Below are positions 10,435 to 21,161 of a stretch of 64,000 nucleotides of DNA, in pieces. The notes beneath the pieces were generated by a model that was not told where the DNA came from, searched no databases, and worked only from the letters and a program-made list of their open reading frames with translations. The translations under genes and the position numbers were made by a program. Numbering within the stretch: position 1 is the stretch's first letter; each line of letters begins with the position of its first letter. This stretch comes from Oscillospiraceae bacterium (lineage in GTDB: Bacteria; Bacillota; Clostridia; Oscillospirales; Acutalibacteraceae): the NCBI GenBank assembly GCA_015065785.1, contig SVPR01000009.1, forward strand, positions 28,531-92,530, given 5' to 3'.

Positions 10435-11331
10435 GTGTCATCTAAAATCATTGTTATAGGTAGCGCCAATGCTGATTTAGTCATTCATTCTCCAAAAATG
10501 CCACGGATTGGCGAAACGCTTACAGGTAGTAATTTTCAAGTGAATGCAGGGGGAAAGGGACTTAACCAGGCAGTTGCAATTGCAAAATTAGGTGGTAATG
10601 TTTCATTTTGTGGTTGTGTCGGCAATGACGCAAATGGTGAACTGCTACTGAATGAATTAAAGAATAATGATGTTACTTTTAAAGGATTTGAAACCGAAGA
10701 AGCCCCTACGGGAATTGCAATGATTACAGTTGTAGATGGTAATAATTTTATAATTCTCGATTCTGGTGCAAACGCAAGGCTTACACCCGAAGTAATTGAA
10801 AATTACAGTGATTTAATAGCTGAATGTGAATATTGTGTTATGCAGTTAGAAATACCTGTAGAAACTGTTTTAAAAGTATGTGAAATTGCAAAAAATTCCG
10901 ACACAAAAATTATACTTAACCCTGCACCTTATAAAAAAATACCGGAGATTTTATTTTCTCAGATTGATTATATTATCCCGAATGAACACGAAGCACACGA
11001 TTTAACAGGTATTTACCCGGATAGCGAAGAAAATACCCGAAAAGCAGTTTTAAAACTAAACCAAATGGGTGTTAAAAATGTAATTATAACTCTCGGCGAG
11101 CGTGGTTGTGCTTATAATGTGGGTGACAGTGTTTTGTTTAAACCTGCAATAAAAACAGAGGTAGTAGATACTACTTCAGCAGGTGACACATTTATAGGTG
11201 CATTAGTTTCAAAGCTTTCACAAAATGAAACACTCAATAATGCTATTTTCTATGCTACCAAAGCATCTGCAATAACAGTCAGTCGCTTGGGTGCCTCAAA
11301 ATCCATTCCTTATGCTGATGAAATTGAATAA
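10435..11331 (+). CDS. rbsK: Ribokinase, PfkB family (GTG start)
   Basis: IIVIGSANADLVIHSPKMPRIGETLTGSNFQVNAGGKGLNQAVAIAKLGG and DTTSAGDTFIGAL motifs. Confidence 0.88.
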   Translation: MSSKIIVIGSANADLVIHSPKMPRIGETLTGSNFQVNAGGKGLNQAVAIAKLGGNVSFCGCVGNDANGELLLNELKNNDVTFKGFETEEAPTGIAMITVVDGNNFIILDSGANARLTPEVIENYSDLIAECEYCVMQLEIPVETVLKVCEIAKNSDTKIILNPAPYKKIPEILFSQIDYIIPNEHEAHDLTGIYPDSEENTRKAVLKLNQMGVKNVIITLGERGCAYNVGDSVLFKPAIKTEVVDTTSAGDTFIGALVSKLSQNETLNNAIFYATKASAITVSRLGASKSIPYADEIE

Positions 11332-11335
11332 AAAT

Positions 11336-11367
11336 AAAAGAACTGAGTTCAGCAACTCAGTTCTTTT
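11336..11367. terminator. Bidirectional terminator between convergent genes
   Basis: AAAAGAACTGAGT tcagca ACTCAGTTCTTTT. Confidence 0.85.
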
Positions 11368-11371
11368 GTTT

Positions 11372-11704
11372 TTAATTCTCAATAAACTTTTTATGCTCTT
11401 CATTTAACCACTCATTAAGCTCTATTAACCCCTCATCAGAGCAAGCGGCTTCTTTAGTTGCAATGTCTTCTTTTTTATATCCATCATTCCAAGGCTTAAC
11501 AGAATAACATTCTGCAACAAATCGAGCATTTTCTGTGCCAATGTCAACAACATAAACCTTATAATTAAAGGTTGCTTTATGAGCACAGCCTAAATGTGAA
11601 TCTGTGTCACAAGAGCCTGTGTAAATGTTAGAAACAGGTTTATTATCACTTTTATTTATAAACCAGTTATATGGTGGTATTTTTATTGTATTCATTATTT
11701 TCAC
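11372..11704 (-). CDS. Hypothetical protein
   Basis: 110-aa intact ORF directly downstream of the MFS gene on the same strand. Confidence 0.65.
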   Translation of the reverse strand: MKIMNTIKIPPYNWFINKSDNKPVSNIYTGSCDTDSHLGCAHKATFNYKVYVVDIGTENARFVAECYSVKPWNDGYKKEDIATKEAACSDEGLIELNEWLNEEHKKFIEN

Positions 11705-11707
11705 TTC

Positions 11708-12925
11708 CTATGGTCTTTTAATGCTTAAATTAAGTCCCATAGCGCCCACTGCTAATATAAGTAACAAAATAAATGGTGCTATGTAACTGCCTGTTGAAAT
11801 GAGCAACGAGTTACTGAATGTTGCAATAAATGAAGCAACTATTAAATTAAAGTTTGTTAAACTGTAATTTGTTGAAAAATGCTTTTGACCGTAAAATGAT
11901 GCCGAAAATGCAGAGGTTACAGTAGGGCAGGAGCCGTAAGAAATACCTGTAAGGCAAAGCCCTACAATGCAAAGTGGTAGCGAATGAATTACGACACCCA
12001 AAAGTGTGACACCTGCGGCAATTATTGTGAGAACATTTGCAGAAATCATAGTAATTCTTCTGCCTAATGCATCATAAAATGCACCTGTAATAATTCTGCC
12101 AATGCCGTTAAAAACTGAAAGCACACCAACTAAAGTAGTTGCAAGTGTCGGTATTGCATCAACCGAAAGCATCAAATCCCTTGCGAAGCTTATAACTGTG
12201 TTACCAACTGCGGTAATAAATGCCATACACAGGAATGCTCTCCAGAATGTGAAGCTTTTAAGCATCTCTTTTGTTGTAAAATCGCGCGTTTCAAAATTTT
12301 CTTTAAAAGCAGATTTTTTTAGCTTTGGTGCAGGGAATACTGTGTCGGAATCAGGTCTTTTAAGAATGATACCTGAAATGATAATTACAACACCAATTAC
12401 TAAACCCAATGTTATGTATGTTTTACTGAAACCAAAGCTTTCATTTTCAAAAAGAATGCTGATTATGTTACCTAAAAGCAAGGTGCTTACACCAAAGCCC
12501 ATCATTAGTGAGCCTGAGCAAAGACCCTTTTTGTCAGGGAACCACGCGCAAACAGTTGAAACTACAACATTGTAAGCAATACCAATGCCTGTACCCGCTA
12601 AAACAGCGTATGTCAAATACAAAAGTGTAGGCATTGTAGCGTTTAAAAGACCCGTAGAAACAAAGCCGATTCCTACCAATGCACCTGAAATTATTAGTGT
12701 AATTTTAGGACCTGCTTTTTTGCAGATTAAGCTACCAAAGAATGCACCAAGGCAGAAAAAACACATTGTTAAGGTGAAGTTAAAAGCAAGTGTTGAGTCA
12801 CTCCAATTAAAGCTCTCCTTAAAAGGTATTTTCAAAATTGACCAGGCGTACAACACACCTGAAAATAACATACAGAAAACGCCGACAAAAAGATAAAACC
12901 AGCGTTTAGAAAGATTGTTTTTCAT
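11708..12925 (-). CDS. MFS transporter, oxalate:formate antiporter (OFA)-like
   Basis: 12-TM pattern; RWFYLFVGVFCMLFSGVLYAWSILKIPF N-terminus typical of OFA-type MFS proteins. Confidence 0.85.
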   Translation of the reverse strand: MKNNLSKRWFYLFVGVFCMLFSGVLYAWSILKIPFKESFNWSDSTLAFNFTLTMCFFCLGAFFGSLICKKAGPKITLIISGALVGIGFVSTGLLNATMPTLLYLTYAVLAGTGIGIAYNVVVSTVCAWFPDKKGLCSGSLMMGFGVSTLLLGNIISILFENESFGFSKTYITLGLVIGVVIIISGIILKRPDSDTVFPAPKLKKSAFKENFETRDFTTKEMLKSFTFWRAFLCMAFITAVGNTVISFARDLMLSVDAIPTLATTLVGVLSVFNGIGRIITGAFYDALGRRITMISANVLTIIAAGVTLLGVVIHSLPLCIVGLCLTGISYGSCPTVTSAFSASFYGQKHFSTNYSLTNFNLIVASFIATFSNSLLISTGSYIAPFILLLILAVGAMGLNLSIKRP

Positions 12926-12937
12926 AAATGCATTCCT

Positions 12938-13732
12938 CTATTTATATTTTTGGCTTTTTACAAATTTAATACCCTTACAAATCTCTTTATAAACCCTTGT
13001 TTTGCTCATTCCGTTTTCAGTGTATTCGTTGTGTCTTAATGTAAGGTAAAATGAAAATGGTTTTGCTAAAACGGGGTGGGCGAGTGCTAAAAGAATGCCC
13101 TTGTCAAAAAAGTACTTTTCATTGTAGCCTTTAAACCAGGTTGAGTCCCTCTCGTCTTTTAGCTCGGCAATTGCTTCGGGTAAAGCAATTATGTTTAAGC
13201 CTTTTTTCAAGCAATCTCTTAAAAACAGAGTGTCTTCACCGCATTGATGAGTGGTACCGCCCCCGAAATTCAGATTGAATGTAATTCCGTTATAAGAAAC
13301 AGCCTTGCGCCTGAAAGCCAATCTTGCTGCACCGTAATTCATATAGTTTAAAATATTGATTTTTGTGGTAGTGGCATTTTGTCTGTTCAAGCTTTCTTCA
13401 TCTTCAATTAAATTGAAAATAATTAAATCTGCCTGAGGATTTTCTGAAAAAGCTTTTTTTACCTTTTCTTCATATCCGTCACAAAATACCATATCATCAT
13501 CAGCGAGAACGCAAATATCAGCATCTGAACGCATTAAAGCAGAGTTCCTGCTAAGACCTACACCTCGTTCGTTAAAAGAAAAGAAGCGGACTGTATTATC
13601 ATTTAAAGCGATTTCCTGATAATTTACATTGTCTGTCTGGTTTATAATTATAGCATCAGTACGAAGATTCATTTTTTTAATTAAATCTGTGTTTTTCTGA
13701 TGCATAGTTGAAATTAAAACTTCAATTTTCAT
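12938..13732 (-). CDS. Glycosyltransferase family A protein
   Basis: GVGLSRNSALMRSDADICVLADDDMVF, GT-A fold with a DDD motif. Confidence 0.8.
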   Translation of the reverse strand: MKIEVLISTMHQKNTDLIKKMNLRTDAIIINQTDNVNYQEIALNDNTVRFFSFNERGVGLSRNSALMRSDADICVLADDDMVFCDGYEEKVKKAFSENPQADLIIFNLIEDEESLNRQNATTTKINILNYMNYGAARLAFRRKAVSYNGITFNLNFGGGTTHQCGEDTLFLRDCLKKGLNIIALPEAIAELKDERDSTWFKGYNEKYFFDKGILLALAHPVLAKPFSFYLTLRHNEYTENGMSKTRVYKEICKGIKFVKSQKYK

Positions 13733-13735
13733 TCT

Positions 13736-14629
13736 CTATTTATGCTCCTTGAGAATTTTCATACAGTAAACAGGTGAAGCAAAAAACGCCTTGAACGCAT
13801 TGACAAAAAAGCCGGGGTAATGCTTTCTTCTGAGCTCAGCAAATGCAATAACTGCAAAGTGCCTTGTAATAATGTATTTTCTGTCTGCTTTTGTAAGAAG
13901 CTTAAAATACTTTTTCTTGAATTCGTGAAGTCTGTTTTCGCCCTCAATTTTTCCGTCACCGCTTGAAAGTCCTCCTTCACCTCTGTGAACATAAGCCTTA
14001 ACAAAGCAGCCTTTTAAATATGTAAATTTACCGCCATTTTCAATTGCCTTGAACATTAAATAAAATTCATCACCAATATCAATAGGGTCAAATTTGCCTA
14101 TTTTTTCTAAGTAGGATTTTTTGAATATCATTGTGTCTGTACCGGCTAAGTGGTATTTTAAGTGATATTTTATTAAATCTTCCTTGCTGGTTGATTTTAT
14201 AAAACTGCGTGTTCTTTTTTCGCAAACAGTTTCATCATCGTAAAACATATCAAGGTCTGTAATGCCAAAATCAGCACCTGTTTGTAACATGTTTTCAACT
14301 TGGCTTTCAAGGTTTTCAGGCAAATAAATATCGTCATCATCAAGGAATGTAACAAATTCACCCGAAGAAGCATCAATTCCTGTATTTCTCGTTTTTGCAG
14401 AGCCTTGATTTTGAATGTTAACAATATACTTAAAAGAAATATCTTTGTTGTTTTCTCTGAATTCATCAACTATTTTTTTGACACGAGAATTCCATTCTTC
14501 ATTAGCATTATCGTCAACTAAAATAATTTCAAAATTTTTATAAGTCTGAGTAGCAAGGGAATTCAACGCCCTTAATAATATTTCATCTCGCTTATATGTT
14601 GCAACAACAACACTGACTAAAGGTTGCAT
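13736..14629 (-). CDS. Glycosyltransferase family 2
   Basis: LVSVVVATYKRDEILLRALNSLATQTYKNFEIILVDDNA and FVTFLDDDD. Confidence 0.92.
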   Translation of the reverse strand: MQPLVSVVVATYKRDEILLRALNSLATQTYKNFEIILVDDNANEEWNSRVKKIVDEFRENNKDISFKYIVNIQNQGSAKTRNTGIDASSGEFVTFLDDDDIYLPENLESQVENMLQTGADFGITDLDMFYDDETVCEKRTRSFIKSTSKEDLIKYHLKYHLAGTDTMIFKKSYLEKIGKFDPIDIGDEFYLMFKAIENGGKFTYLKGCFVKAYVHRGEGGLSSGDGKIEGENRLHEFKKKYFKLLTKADRKYIITRHFAVIAFAELRRKHYPGFFVNAFKAFFASPVYCMKILKEHK

Positions 14630-14654
14630 TTAATGTTCTCCTTGCATTTTTTAT

Positions 14655-15380
14655 TTATTCGCCTAAACGAATGTTAATTCCGCCACCGTTTCCGTCGGTA
14701 GTGGGGAAAGTTAAGTAAGGCTCAATTGCCTTTGCAGTTTTTATAATAGGCATAGTCTGAAGATACACTTTACCAGGACCTGTAACTTTAGTGTGGAAAA
14801 GCCCCATTCCGCCTAAAAAGATGTTTTTAGCACCGTGTACTGCTTCAATATCCATAGTGCAGGTTTCACTCATAGCGGCTAAATAACCTGTGCCAATAAT
14901 AATGCTTTCATTAGCCTGTAATGTGTATTCTTTGCAGTAACCGTCAATTTCAATGAACACTAAACCGTTACCGCTTATTTTATTCATAATAAAGCCTTCG
15001 CCACCAAAAAAGCCCTTGCCTAATTTCTTTTGGAAATATATTGAAAGGTCAAGACCTTTTTCCATAGCTAAAAAGCTGTGCTTCTGGACTATAATTGCAT
15101 TGCCCGGAGAAACCTCGTAGGGAATAATAGAACCCGGAAAGCTTGAAGCAAATGCAATAGTACCTGTGCCACCCTGTGCCGTGAATTCATTCATAAAAAT
15201 TGATTCACCTGAAAACATTCTGCCCAAAGCCTTTTTAATTCCGCCACCTGAATTTGTTTCCATTCTGATGTTAGGACTCATCCAGCTCATTGCACCGGAT
15301 TCAGTCTGAAGAGTCTGACCTGCTTCAGGATAACAAATAACTACAGGTAAGCTTTCTCCTTCGATTTTGTATTTTATCAT
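14655..15380 (-). CDS. TIGR00266/AIM24 family protein
   Basis: ESLPVVICYPEAGQTLQTESGAMSWMSPNIRMET and glycine-rich beta-sandwich pattern. Confidence 0.85.
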   Translation of the reverse strand: MIKYKIEGESLPVVICYPEAGQTLQTESGAMSWMSPNIRMETNSGGGIKKALGRMFSGESIFMNEFTAQGGTGTIAFASSFPGSIIPYEVSPGNAIIVQKHSFLAMEKGLDLSIYFQKKLGKGFFGGEGFIMNKISGNGLVFIEIDGYCKEYTLQANESIIIGTGYLAAMSETCTMDIEAVHGAKNIFLGGMGLFHTKVTGPGKVYLQTMPIIKTAKAIEPYLTFPTTDGNGGGINIRLGE

Positions 15381-15521
15381 AATAAAACCCCATTTCTTCT
15401 GGCAAGTGCCGATATTATTTTATATTATAACATAAATAAATATATATTACAATTTAAATTATAGACTTTTTTTAGTGTATGTGGTAAAATAAATACAGAC
15501 TTTATTAAGGAGCGTTTTATT

Positions 15522-16979
15522 ATGAAAAAGCTTTATTTTTTAATTGGCAGTCAGGATTTATATGGTGATGAAACTTTAAAACAAGCACAGAATGACGGTT
15601 ACCAGATGGCGTCATTTCTTAATGATAAATTAAGCGATACGGTAGAAGTCGAGGCTTTACCGATTATCAGAAATGCAAACGAAGCGGTTGATGCTTGCGC
15701 AAAAGTAAATAGCGATAAAGAATGTGTTGGTGTTATTATGTGGATGCACACATTTTCACCTGCAAAAATGTGGATAAGAGCTTTAAAAAGCCTTCAAAAA
15801 CCAATGCTTCATTTACATACTCAATACAACGAAAAGTTACCTTATGACAGCATAGATATGGACTTTATGAATCTTAACCAATCTGCTCACGGTGACAGAG
15901 AGTTCGGGTTTATCTGCACTCGTCTTAATATAAACCGCGAGGTTGTTGTAGGCTACTACAAAAATGAAGGTGTAATTGAAAAAATCAGAGCATTTGCAGC
16001 TGTAGCTAAAACCATTGATTTTTCAAAAGGTATGCGCGTTGCTATGTTCGGTAACAATATGCGTGATGTTGCAGTTACCGATGGCGACAGAGTAGAAAGT
16101 GAAATTCATTTTGGCTGGAATGTCAATTATTATGGTATAGGCGATTTAGTTGATATTATAAATTGTGTGACAGATGCTGAAATAGAAGCAAAGCTTAATG
16201 AATATAACACTTCCTACATAATGGATACTGATAATATAGAGTCAGTTAAAGAACAGGCAAAGTATGAAGTTGCACTCGAAAAATTTTTAAAGAAAGAGAA
16301 TATCAGTGCATTTACCGATACATTTGAGGATTTGCACGGCTTAAAGCAGTTACCTGGTCTTGCAGTGCAGAATATTATGAAAAACGGCACAGGCTTCGGA
16401 CCTGAGGGTGACTACAAAACATCTGCTTTAGGTGCTGTGCTTTCTAAAATGGCAGAGGGCAGAAACGGCGCTACAGGCTTTACTGAAGATTATACTTACG
16501 ACTTAACAGATGGCGAAGAGTTAGAATTAGCTTCTCATATGTTAGAGGTTTCACCTGTATTTGCGAAAAACAAACCACAAATTCAGGTTCATCCGCTTTC
16601 AATCGGTGGCAAAGAAGCACCAGCAAGACTTGTGTTTGATGGTATAAGCGGTGAGGGTATTGCCGTTTCTTTAGTTGATATGGGTAATCGTTTCAGACTT
16701 ATCTGTGCAAAAATTGAGTTAGTAGAGCAACCCCAGGAAATGCCAAAATTACCGGTTGCAAGACTTATGTGGAAGCTTAAGCCTGACTTTAAAACAGGTG
16801 CTGCTGCCTGGATTTATGCAGGTGGTGCTCACCACGCGGTTGTTTCAACCTGTCTTACTGTAGATGACATAAGACTCTTTTCTAAATTTACAGATACAGA
16901 GCTTGTTGTTATTGATGAAAAAACAGATTTAGTAACATTTGAGCAGAATTTAAAGCTTCTTGATATGTTAGCGAAATAA
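15522..16979 (+). CDS. araA: L-arabinose isomerase
   Basis: LYFLIGSQDLYGDETLKQ N-terminus; MWMHTFSPAKMWI; length 485 aa. Confidence 0.95.
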   Translation: MKKLYFLIGSQDLYGDETLKQAQNDGYQMASFLNDKLSDTVEVEALPIIRNANEAVDACAKVNSDKECVGVIMWMHTFSPAKMWIRALKSLQKPMLHLHTQYNEKLPYDSIDMDFMNLNQSAHGDREFGFICTRLNINREVVVGYYKNEGVIEKIRAFAAVAKTIDFSKGMRVAMFGNNMRDVAVTDGDRVESEIHFGWNVNYYGIGDLVDIINCVTDAEIEAKLNEYNTSYIMDTDNIESVKEQAKYEVALEKFLKKENISAFTDTFEDLHGLKQLPGLAVQNIMKNGTGFGPEGDYKTSALGAVLSKMAEGRNGATGFTEDYTYDLTDGEELELASHMLEVSPVFAKNKPQIQVHPLSIGGKEAPARLVFDGISGEGIAVSLVDMGNRFRLICAKIELVEQPQEMPKLPVARLMWKLKPDFKTGAAAWIYAGGAHHAVVSTCLTVDDIRLFSKFTDTELVVIDEKTDLVTFEQNLKLLDMLAK

Positions 16980-16988
16980 GGTGATAAA

Positions 16989-17699
16989 ATGTTAGAAGAA
17001 TTAAAAAAACAAGTCTATGAAGCAAATATGCTTTTGCCAAAATATAATTTAGTAACATTCACCTGGGGTAATGTTTCTGCGGTGGATAGATTTAAAAATG
17101 TTATAGTAATTAAGCCATCCGGCGTTGAATATGACGCTATGACACCCGATGATATGGTTGTCGTTGACCTTGACACAGGTAATGTTGTTGAGGGGAATAA
17201 AAACCCATCAAGCGACACACCAACTCATTTAGTGCTTTACAGAGCTTTTAAAAATATCGGCGGTATTGTTCACACTCACTCAAGAATGGCAACCTCTTTC
17301 GCACAGGCAGGTAGGGGTATTATGCCTTTAGGTACAACTCATTCTGACTATTTCTATGGCGAAATTCCTTGCACAAGAGAAATGACCGGAGCAGAAATAA
17401 AAGGTGAGTATGAAGCAGAAACCGGTAATGTAATTGTTGAAACATTTTTAAACAGAGATATTAACCCGGATGATATTCCCGGTGTACTTGTTAAAAACCA
17501 CGGCCCATTCTCGTGGGGTACAGATTGCTTTAACGCTGTACATAACGCAGTAGTTTTAGAAGAAGTGGCAAATATGAATTTCAATACTCTTCTTATTAAT
17601 CCCGATGTTGCAAGAATAAGTCAGAATTTACTCAATAAGCACTATTTAAGAAAACACGGCGCAAATGCGTATTACGGACAATCAGGGACTAGGGACTAG
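16989..17699 (+). CDS. araD: L-ribulose-5-phosphate 4-epimerase
   Basis: Class II aldolase fold: [45 protein letters not shown]. Confidence 0.93.
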   Translation: MLEELKKQVYEANMLLPKYNLVTFTWGNVSAVDRFKNVIVIKPSGVEYDAMTPDDMVVVDLDTGNVVEGNKNPSSDTPTHLVLYRAFKNIGGIVHTHSRMATSFAQAGRGIMPLGTTHSDYFYGEIPCTREMTGAEIKGEYEAETGNVIVETFLNRDINPDDIPGVLVKNHGPFSWGTDCFNAVHNAVVLEEVANMNFNTLLINPDVARISQNLLNKHYLRKHGANAYYGQSGTRD

Positions 17700-17977
17700 G
17701 AATCAGGAATCAGAAAACAGAAAGCGGTTCGCTTCGCTCAAGTGCTGAATGCTATTTTAAATTGAAAATTGAAAATGGAAAATTAAAAATTTCGGAAGGC
17801 TTCGCCTTGATTATAATTATTAGTCAATAAAAACAACAAGTTCTATCATTTTTAGTTTACAAAAAACTTTAAATGATAGAACTTATCTTTTTGTTACTGA
17901 ATTATAATGCAACGCAGTTCCGAAATTTTTAATTTTCAATTTTTAATTTTAAATTATAATTCTGCCTTCTGCATTCT
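17700..17977. repeat. Dispersed palindromic repeat element, copy 2
   Basis: Core hairpin 17838-17884 identical to copy 3; flanking AT-rich arms are inverted (gaaaatttcggaa-type left, ttccgaaatttttaattttcaat right). Confidence 0.88.
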
Positions 17978-18925
17978 TTAAAGGCTATTTAAAATCTTAA
18001 GCACAGAGAGAAGCTCGTGGTCCTTAACTTTTTCAACTTCCTTGTCATTCACAACGCAGTCAAGGAAATATTTGATTTCATTTGCATAAGCGTCGCTCTT
18101 TGGTAAGTTGATTGAGCCTGTGTCGCCCTCCTGAGTGTTTGAAAGGTCTATTTTTTCATCATCTCTTAAATAGATCATCATTTTACCGTTTTCGTTAGCT
18201 ACAACTGCATTTTCAAATTGGAAACGGAATTCTGCAGTGAAAGGGTAGCTTGTTGCATACCATGATGCCTCTGAATTGATTGAAAAATCGCCAAAATCAT
18301 AAGTAACGCTTATAAAATCCTGGTCGGGAAGCTTTGAACGGAATTGATGAGCTATTCTTTTAGGTGCACCAAAAGCGTAAACCATAAAGTCAAGGTCGTG
18401 AATGTGTAAATCAAATGGTGTTAAACCACTTCTTTTTTCGTCCATCATCCAGCCGTCCCAGCTCCAACGAGGGTAGCAGCCAAGTCTTGTCATTGTACCC
18501 GAAAGAAGCTTACCATACTTTTGTGTTTCAAAAATTTCTTTAAGCACTTCATATTCAGGCCAGAATCTTAAAACCTGAGCAATCATAAATTTAACATTGT
18601 TCTTTTTAGCGGTAGAATAAACTCTTTCAACATCTTCCTCTTTCAAAGAAATCGGCTTTTCGCAAATAACATTTATGCCTTTTTCCATTGCCTCAACAGC
18701 GTAATCTGCGTGAAGATATGTAGGAAGACAAATATCTAAAATGTCTATTTCCTCTTTTTCAAGCATTTCTTTAAAATCATTGTAATGGCGTTTATCAGGG
18801 TATTTGTCCAAACGCTCCTGGCGAATGTCACAAAGAGCAACCAATTCTACATCTTTAATTTCATCCCAGGCAGGAATGTGAGCACCACTTATTCCGCCAA
18901 CACCAACAACAGCGACTTTTAACAT
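17978..18925 (-). CDS. Gfo/Idh/MocA family oxidoreductase
   Basis: KVAVVGVGGISGAHIPAW Rossmann motif; VICEKPISL; DLHIHDLDFMVYAFG. Confidence 0.92.
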   Translation of the reverse strand: MLKVAVVGVGGISGAHIPAWDEIKDVELVALCDIRQERLDKYPDKRHYNDFKEMLEKEEIDILDICLPTYLHADYAVEAMEKGINVICEKPISLKEEDVERVYSTAKKNNVKFMIAQVLRFWPEYEVLKEIFETQKYGKLLSGTMTRLGCYPRWSWDGWMMDEKRSGLTPFDLHIHDLDFMVYAFGAPKRIAHQFRSKLPDQDFISVTYDFGDFSINSEASWYATSYPFTAEFRFQFENAVVANENGKMMIYLRDDEKIDLSNTQEGDTGSINLPKSDAYANEIKYFLDCVVNDKEVEKVKDHELLSVLKILNSL

Positions 18926-18951
18926 AATTAAACACTCCAAATCATAAAATA

Positions 18952-18984
18952 GGGCACAATCATTTTAACAAACGATTGTGCCCA
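18952..18984 (-). terminator. Terminator hairpin downstream of ceramidase-like gene
   Basis: GGGCACAATCg...gATTGTGCCC followed by TATTTT on the minus strand. Confidence 0.7.
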
Positions 18985-19006
18985 TTTGTTATTTAATTTT
19001 TAAATA

Positions 19007-20884
19007 TTATCTTGCGTCAATTTCTTCCTTGAGCTCTTCAAGTCCGTCCATAAGTGTAGAAGCTACATATTGACCGAGAGAAATAAGCTCGTGGTAGTGG
19101 TTAGCAGGGTCACCCATTGTGTAGTCGTTATCAGGAACAACATAACCAATAGCGTCATTCATAAGACCAAAGCACATTGTGCCGCTACCGAAAATGTCAC
19201 GAACAATGCTGTGTGTGAAAGGTTCGCCTGTAACACCCATATCAACTGAAGAACCGCCAACAATAAGGTCTTGGCAAATTTCACCAGGAAGCATTACAGC
19301 CTTGAACTTGCTACCAAATTCAATGTAACCAATTTCTGTGAATGTTGTGTAAATCTTTTTACCGTGAATGTCTTTGCTTTCAAACACATCGTAGTTTGCC
19401 ATATTGAGCTTACCAACTGCTTGAATAAGGTCGTTTGAAACAGGAACTTCAACTCTCTTAATAGCTAAGTTGAGGTAAGGCTCAACAACAGTTTCAGAAA
19501 CTCTAACCCAATCTCCAATTGCAACAATTTGTCTGTAGGATTCGCCATTTTCATCGGTCATATTAGCATAACTATATGTTTTATACCAGAGAGAGTAACC
19601 ATTATCTTTTTCTCCCACTTTGCCAGCGCCATATTTTTCAACCTCATCAGCACAATTAAGGAGCGGGTCTGCTTTAATTTCTGCTTCGGTCATTGTTAAA
19701 GCAAGAGCCATTCTTGCAATTTCGTAACCATATCTCATTGATTCGTGATATCTCTTAGGAGTATCAACACCGTCACCGGTAATTGAACGGCTCATATAAA
19801 TACCTGCAATAGCACCGTTAAAGAACATAAAGTTATAACCTGCTTTGTCAAGTAACTCACCGCAGTAATAAACATAGTCGCCTGAAATTTCTCTACCTGA
19901 GTTTGAAGATGTAGGAAGACCTGCAACATCAGGGTGAGCAGCAATGTTAATAATCATTGTTGGGCGATATGAGCTATCATCCGGAGTGAAAACAAATCTG
20001 TTAAGCTCTGACATAATAGTGTTAGAGGAAGGTCTGTTTTTATTGTTGAAATAATCTCTACCGATATCCTTTTGAGCATAAGTAAGAGTACCGGCTTTCA
20101 TATCATAAAATGCTTCTTTGAAAGCTTCTGCTACTGTATCTTTAAGGAATTCCATATACTTAGGATTTGTACCTTGTTGTAAATCCTTTCCGTTACCTGT
20201 ACCGCTGTTGATACCGTTTGTAAGAAGCTTAACTAAGTTGTTAGTCCAAAGACCCTCAGTGTCAATACAGCTGTGGCAGTGTGTAGAAGCAACATTGATT
20301 GAAACAATGTTGTTTTCTGCTGCGAAATCTTCAAGTAAAGCACGGATGTCACGAATGTCACCGTTAGTAATACCGATGCAGTCGATTGTACCAAAGAGAA
20401 CGGTTTCGCCATTTGCACCATCTTTGAGTGCAATACATCTTACCTTCATATCGTCAATAACGCCTTCAACAACATTTGTGAATGCGTTTTCAGGAGCGAT
20501 ATAACCACCGATGTAATATTCACCGTTTGTAACATCATCAGGAACAAGACTTGCATTTGAGTAACCTAAATACCATTTTGCGTTAGCATCAGGCTGAGTG
20601 TTGAATCTTCCGGTAGTGCCTTCATAGAAATTCTCAGCGGCAATGTTTGCATCATCTCTCTGAACAAAACCAGGGCCGTTAGGGAAGAGGCTTGCAAACC
20701 AGTCGAACACTATTCTTAAAAGTGTGTCAAGAAAGCTTGTTAAAATATTACCTCCACCGGCAGCAAGAGTAGTTGGTGCTGCAATAAGTGAAGCGGCACT
20801 TGCTGTAGTTGCACCAACAGTTGAAAAAACAAGTGTAAGAGCAAGAACAATTGCAAGTACTTTTGTAAGTTTGCTTTTTTTCAT
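19007..20884 (-). CDS. Secreted neutral/alkaline non-lysosomal ceramidase-like hydrolase
   Basis: Sec signal peptide (MKKSKLTKVLAIVLALTLVFSTVGATTASA); ASTHCHSC and INIAAHPDVAGLP histidine motifs reminiscent of the N-terminal domain of neutral ceramidases. Confidence 0.7.
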   Translation of the reverse strand: MKKSKLTKVLAIVLALTLVFSTVGATTASAASLIAAPTTLAAGGGNILTSFLDTLLRIVFDWFASLFPNGPGFVQRDDANIAAENFYEGTTGRFNTQPDANAKWYLGYSNASLVPDDVTNGEYYIGGYIAPENAFTNVVEGVIDDMKVRCIALKDGANGETVLFGTIDCIGITNGDIRDIRALLEDFAAENNIVSINVASTHCHSCIDTEGLWTNNLVKLLTNGINSGTGNGKDLQQGTNPKYMEFLKDTVAEAFKEAFYDMKAGTLTYAQKDIGRDYFNNKNRPSSNTIMSELNRFVFTPDDSSYRPTMIINIAAHPDVAGLPTSSNSGREISGDYVYYCGELLDKAGYNFMFFNGAIAGIYMSRSITGDGVDTPKRYHESMRYGYEIARMALALTMTEAEIKADPLLNCADEVEKYGAGKVGEKDNGYSLWYKTYSYANMTDENGESYRQIVAIGDWVRVSETVVEPYLNLAIKRVEVPVSNDLIQAVGKLNMANYDVFESKDIHGKKIYTTFTEIGYIEFGSKFKAVMLPGEICQDLIVGGSSVDMGVTGEPFTHSIVRDIFGSGTMCFGLMNDAIGYVVPDNDYTMGDPANHYHELISLGQYVASTLMDGLEELKEEIDAR

Positions 20885-21060
20885 AAGAAATATCTCCTTC
20901 GTTTTAGATGTGATTGCGTATATGCATAGTTACACAATCTTACCATTGTATTATACAAATTTTTACACTTTCTTTCAATGTTTATAATTGCTAAAATATG
21001 CAAATTTCTTTAGTAATTTTATACAAAAAAATAAACATTAATAATATTACAAACTTTGTG

Positions 21061-21089
21061 TTGACTTTTTAAGAAAAATTGTGTAAAAT
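21061..21089 (+). promoter_or_regulatory. Sigma-A type promoter
   Basis: TTGACT, 17-bp spacer, TAAAAT. Confidence 0.6.
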
Positions 21090-21161
21090 AAGATGAATTA
21101 TATTGTGTATCCTTTAGGATGAATATTTGCGTTCACCCTAATTGAAAGGGGTTAGACTTTT

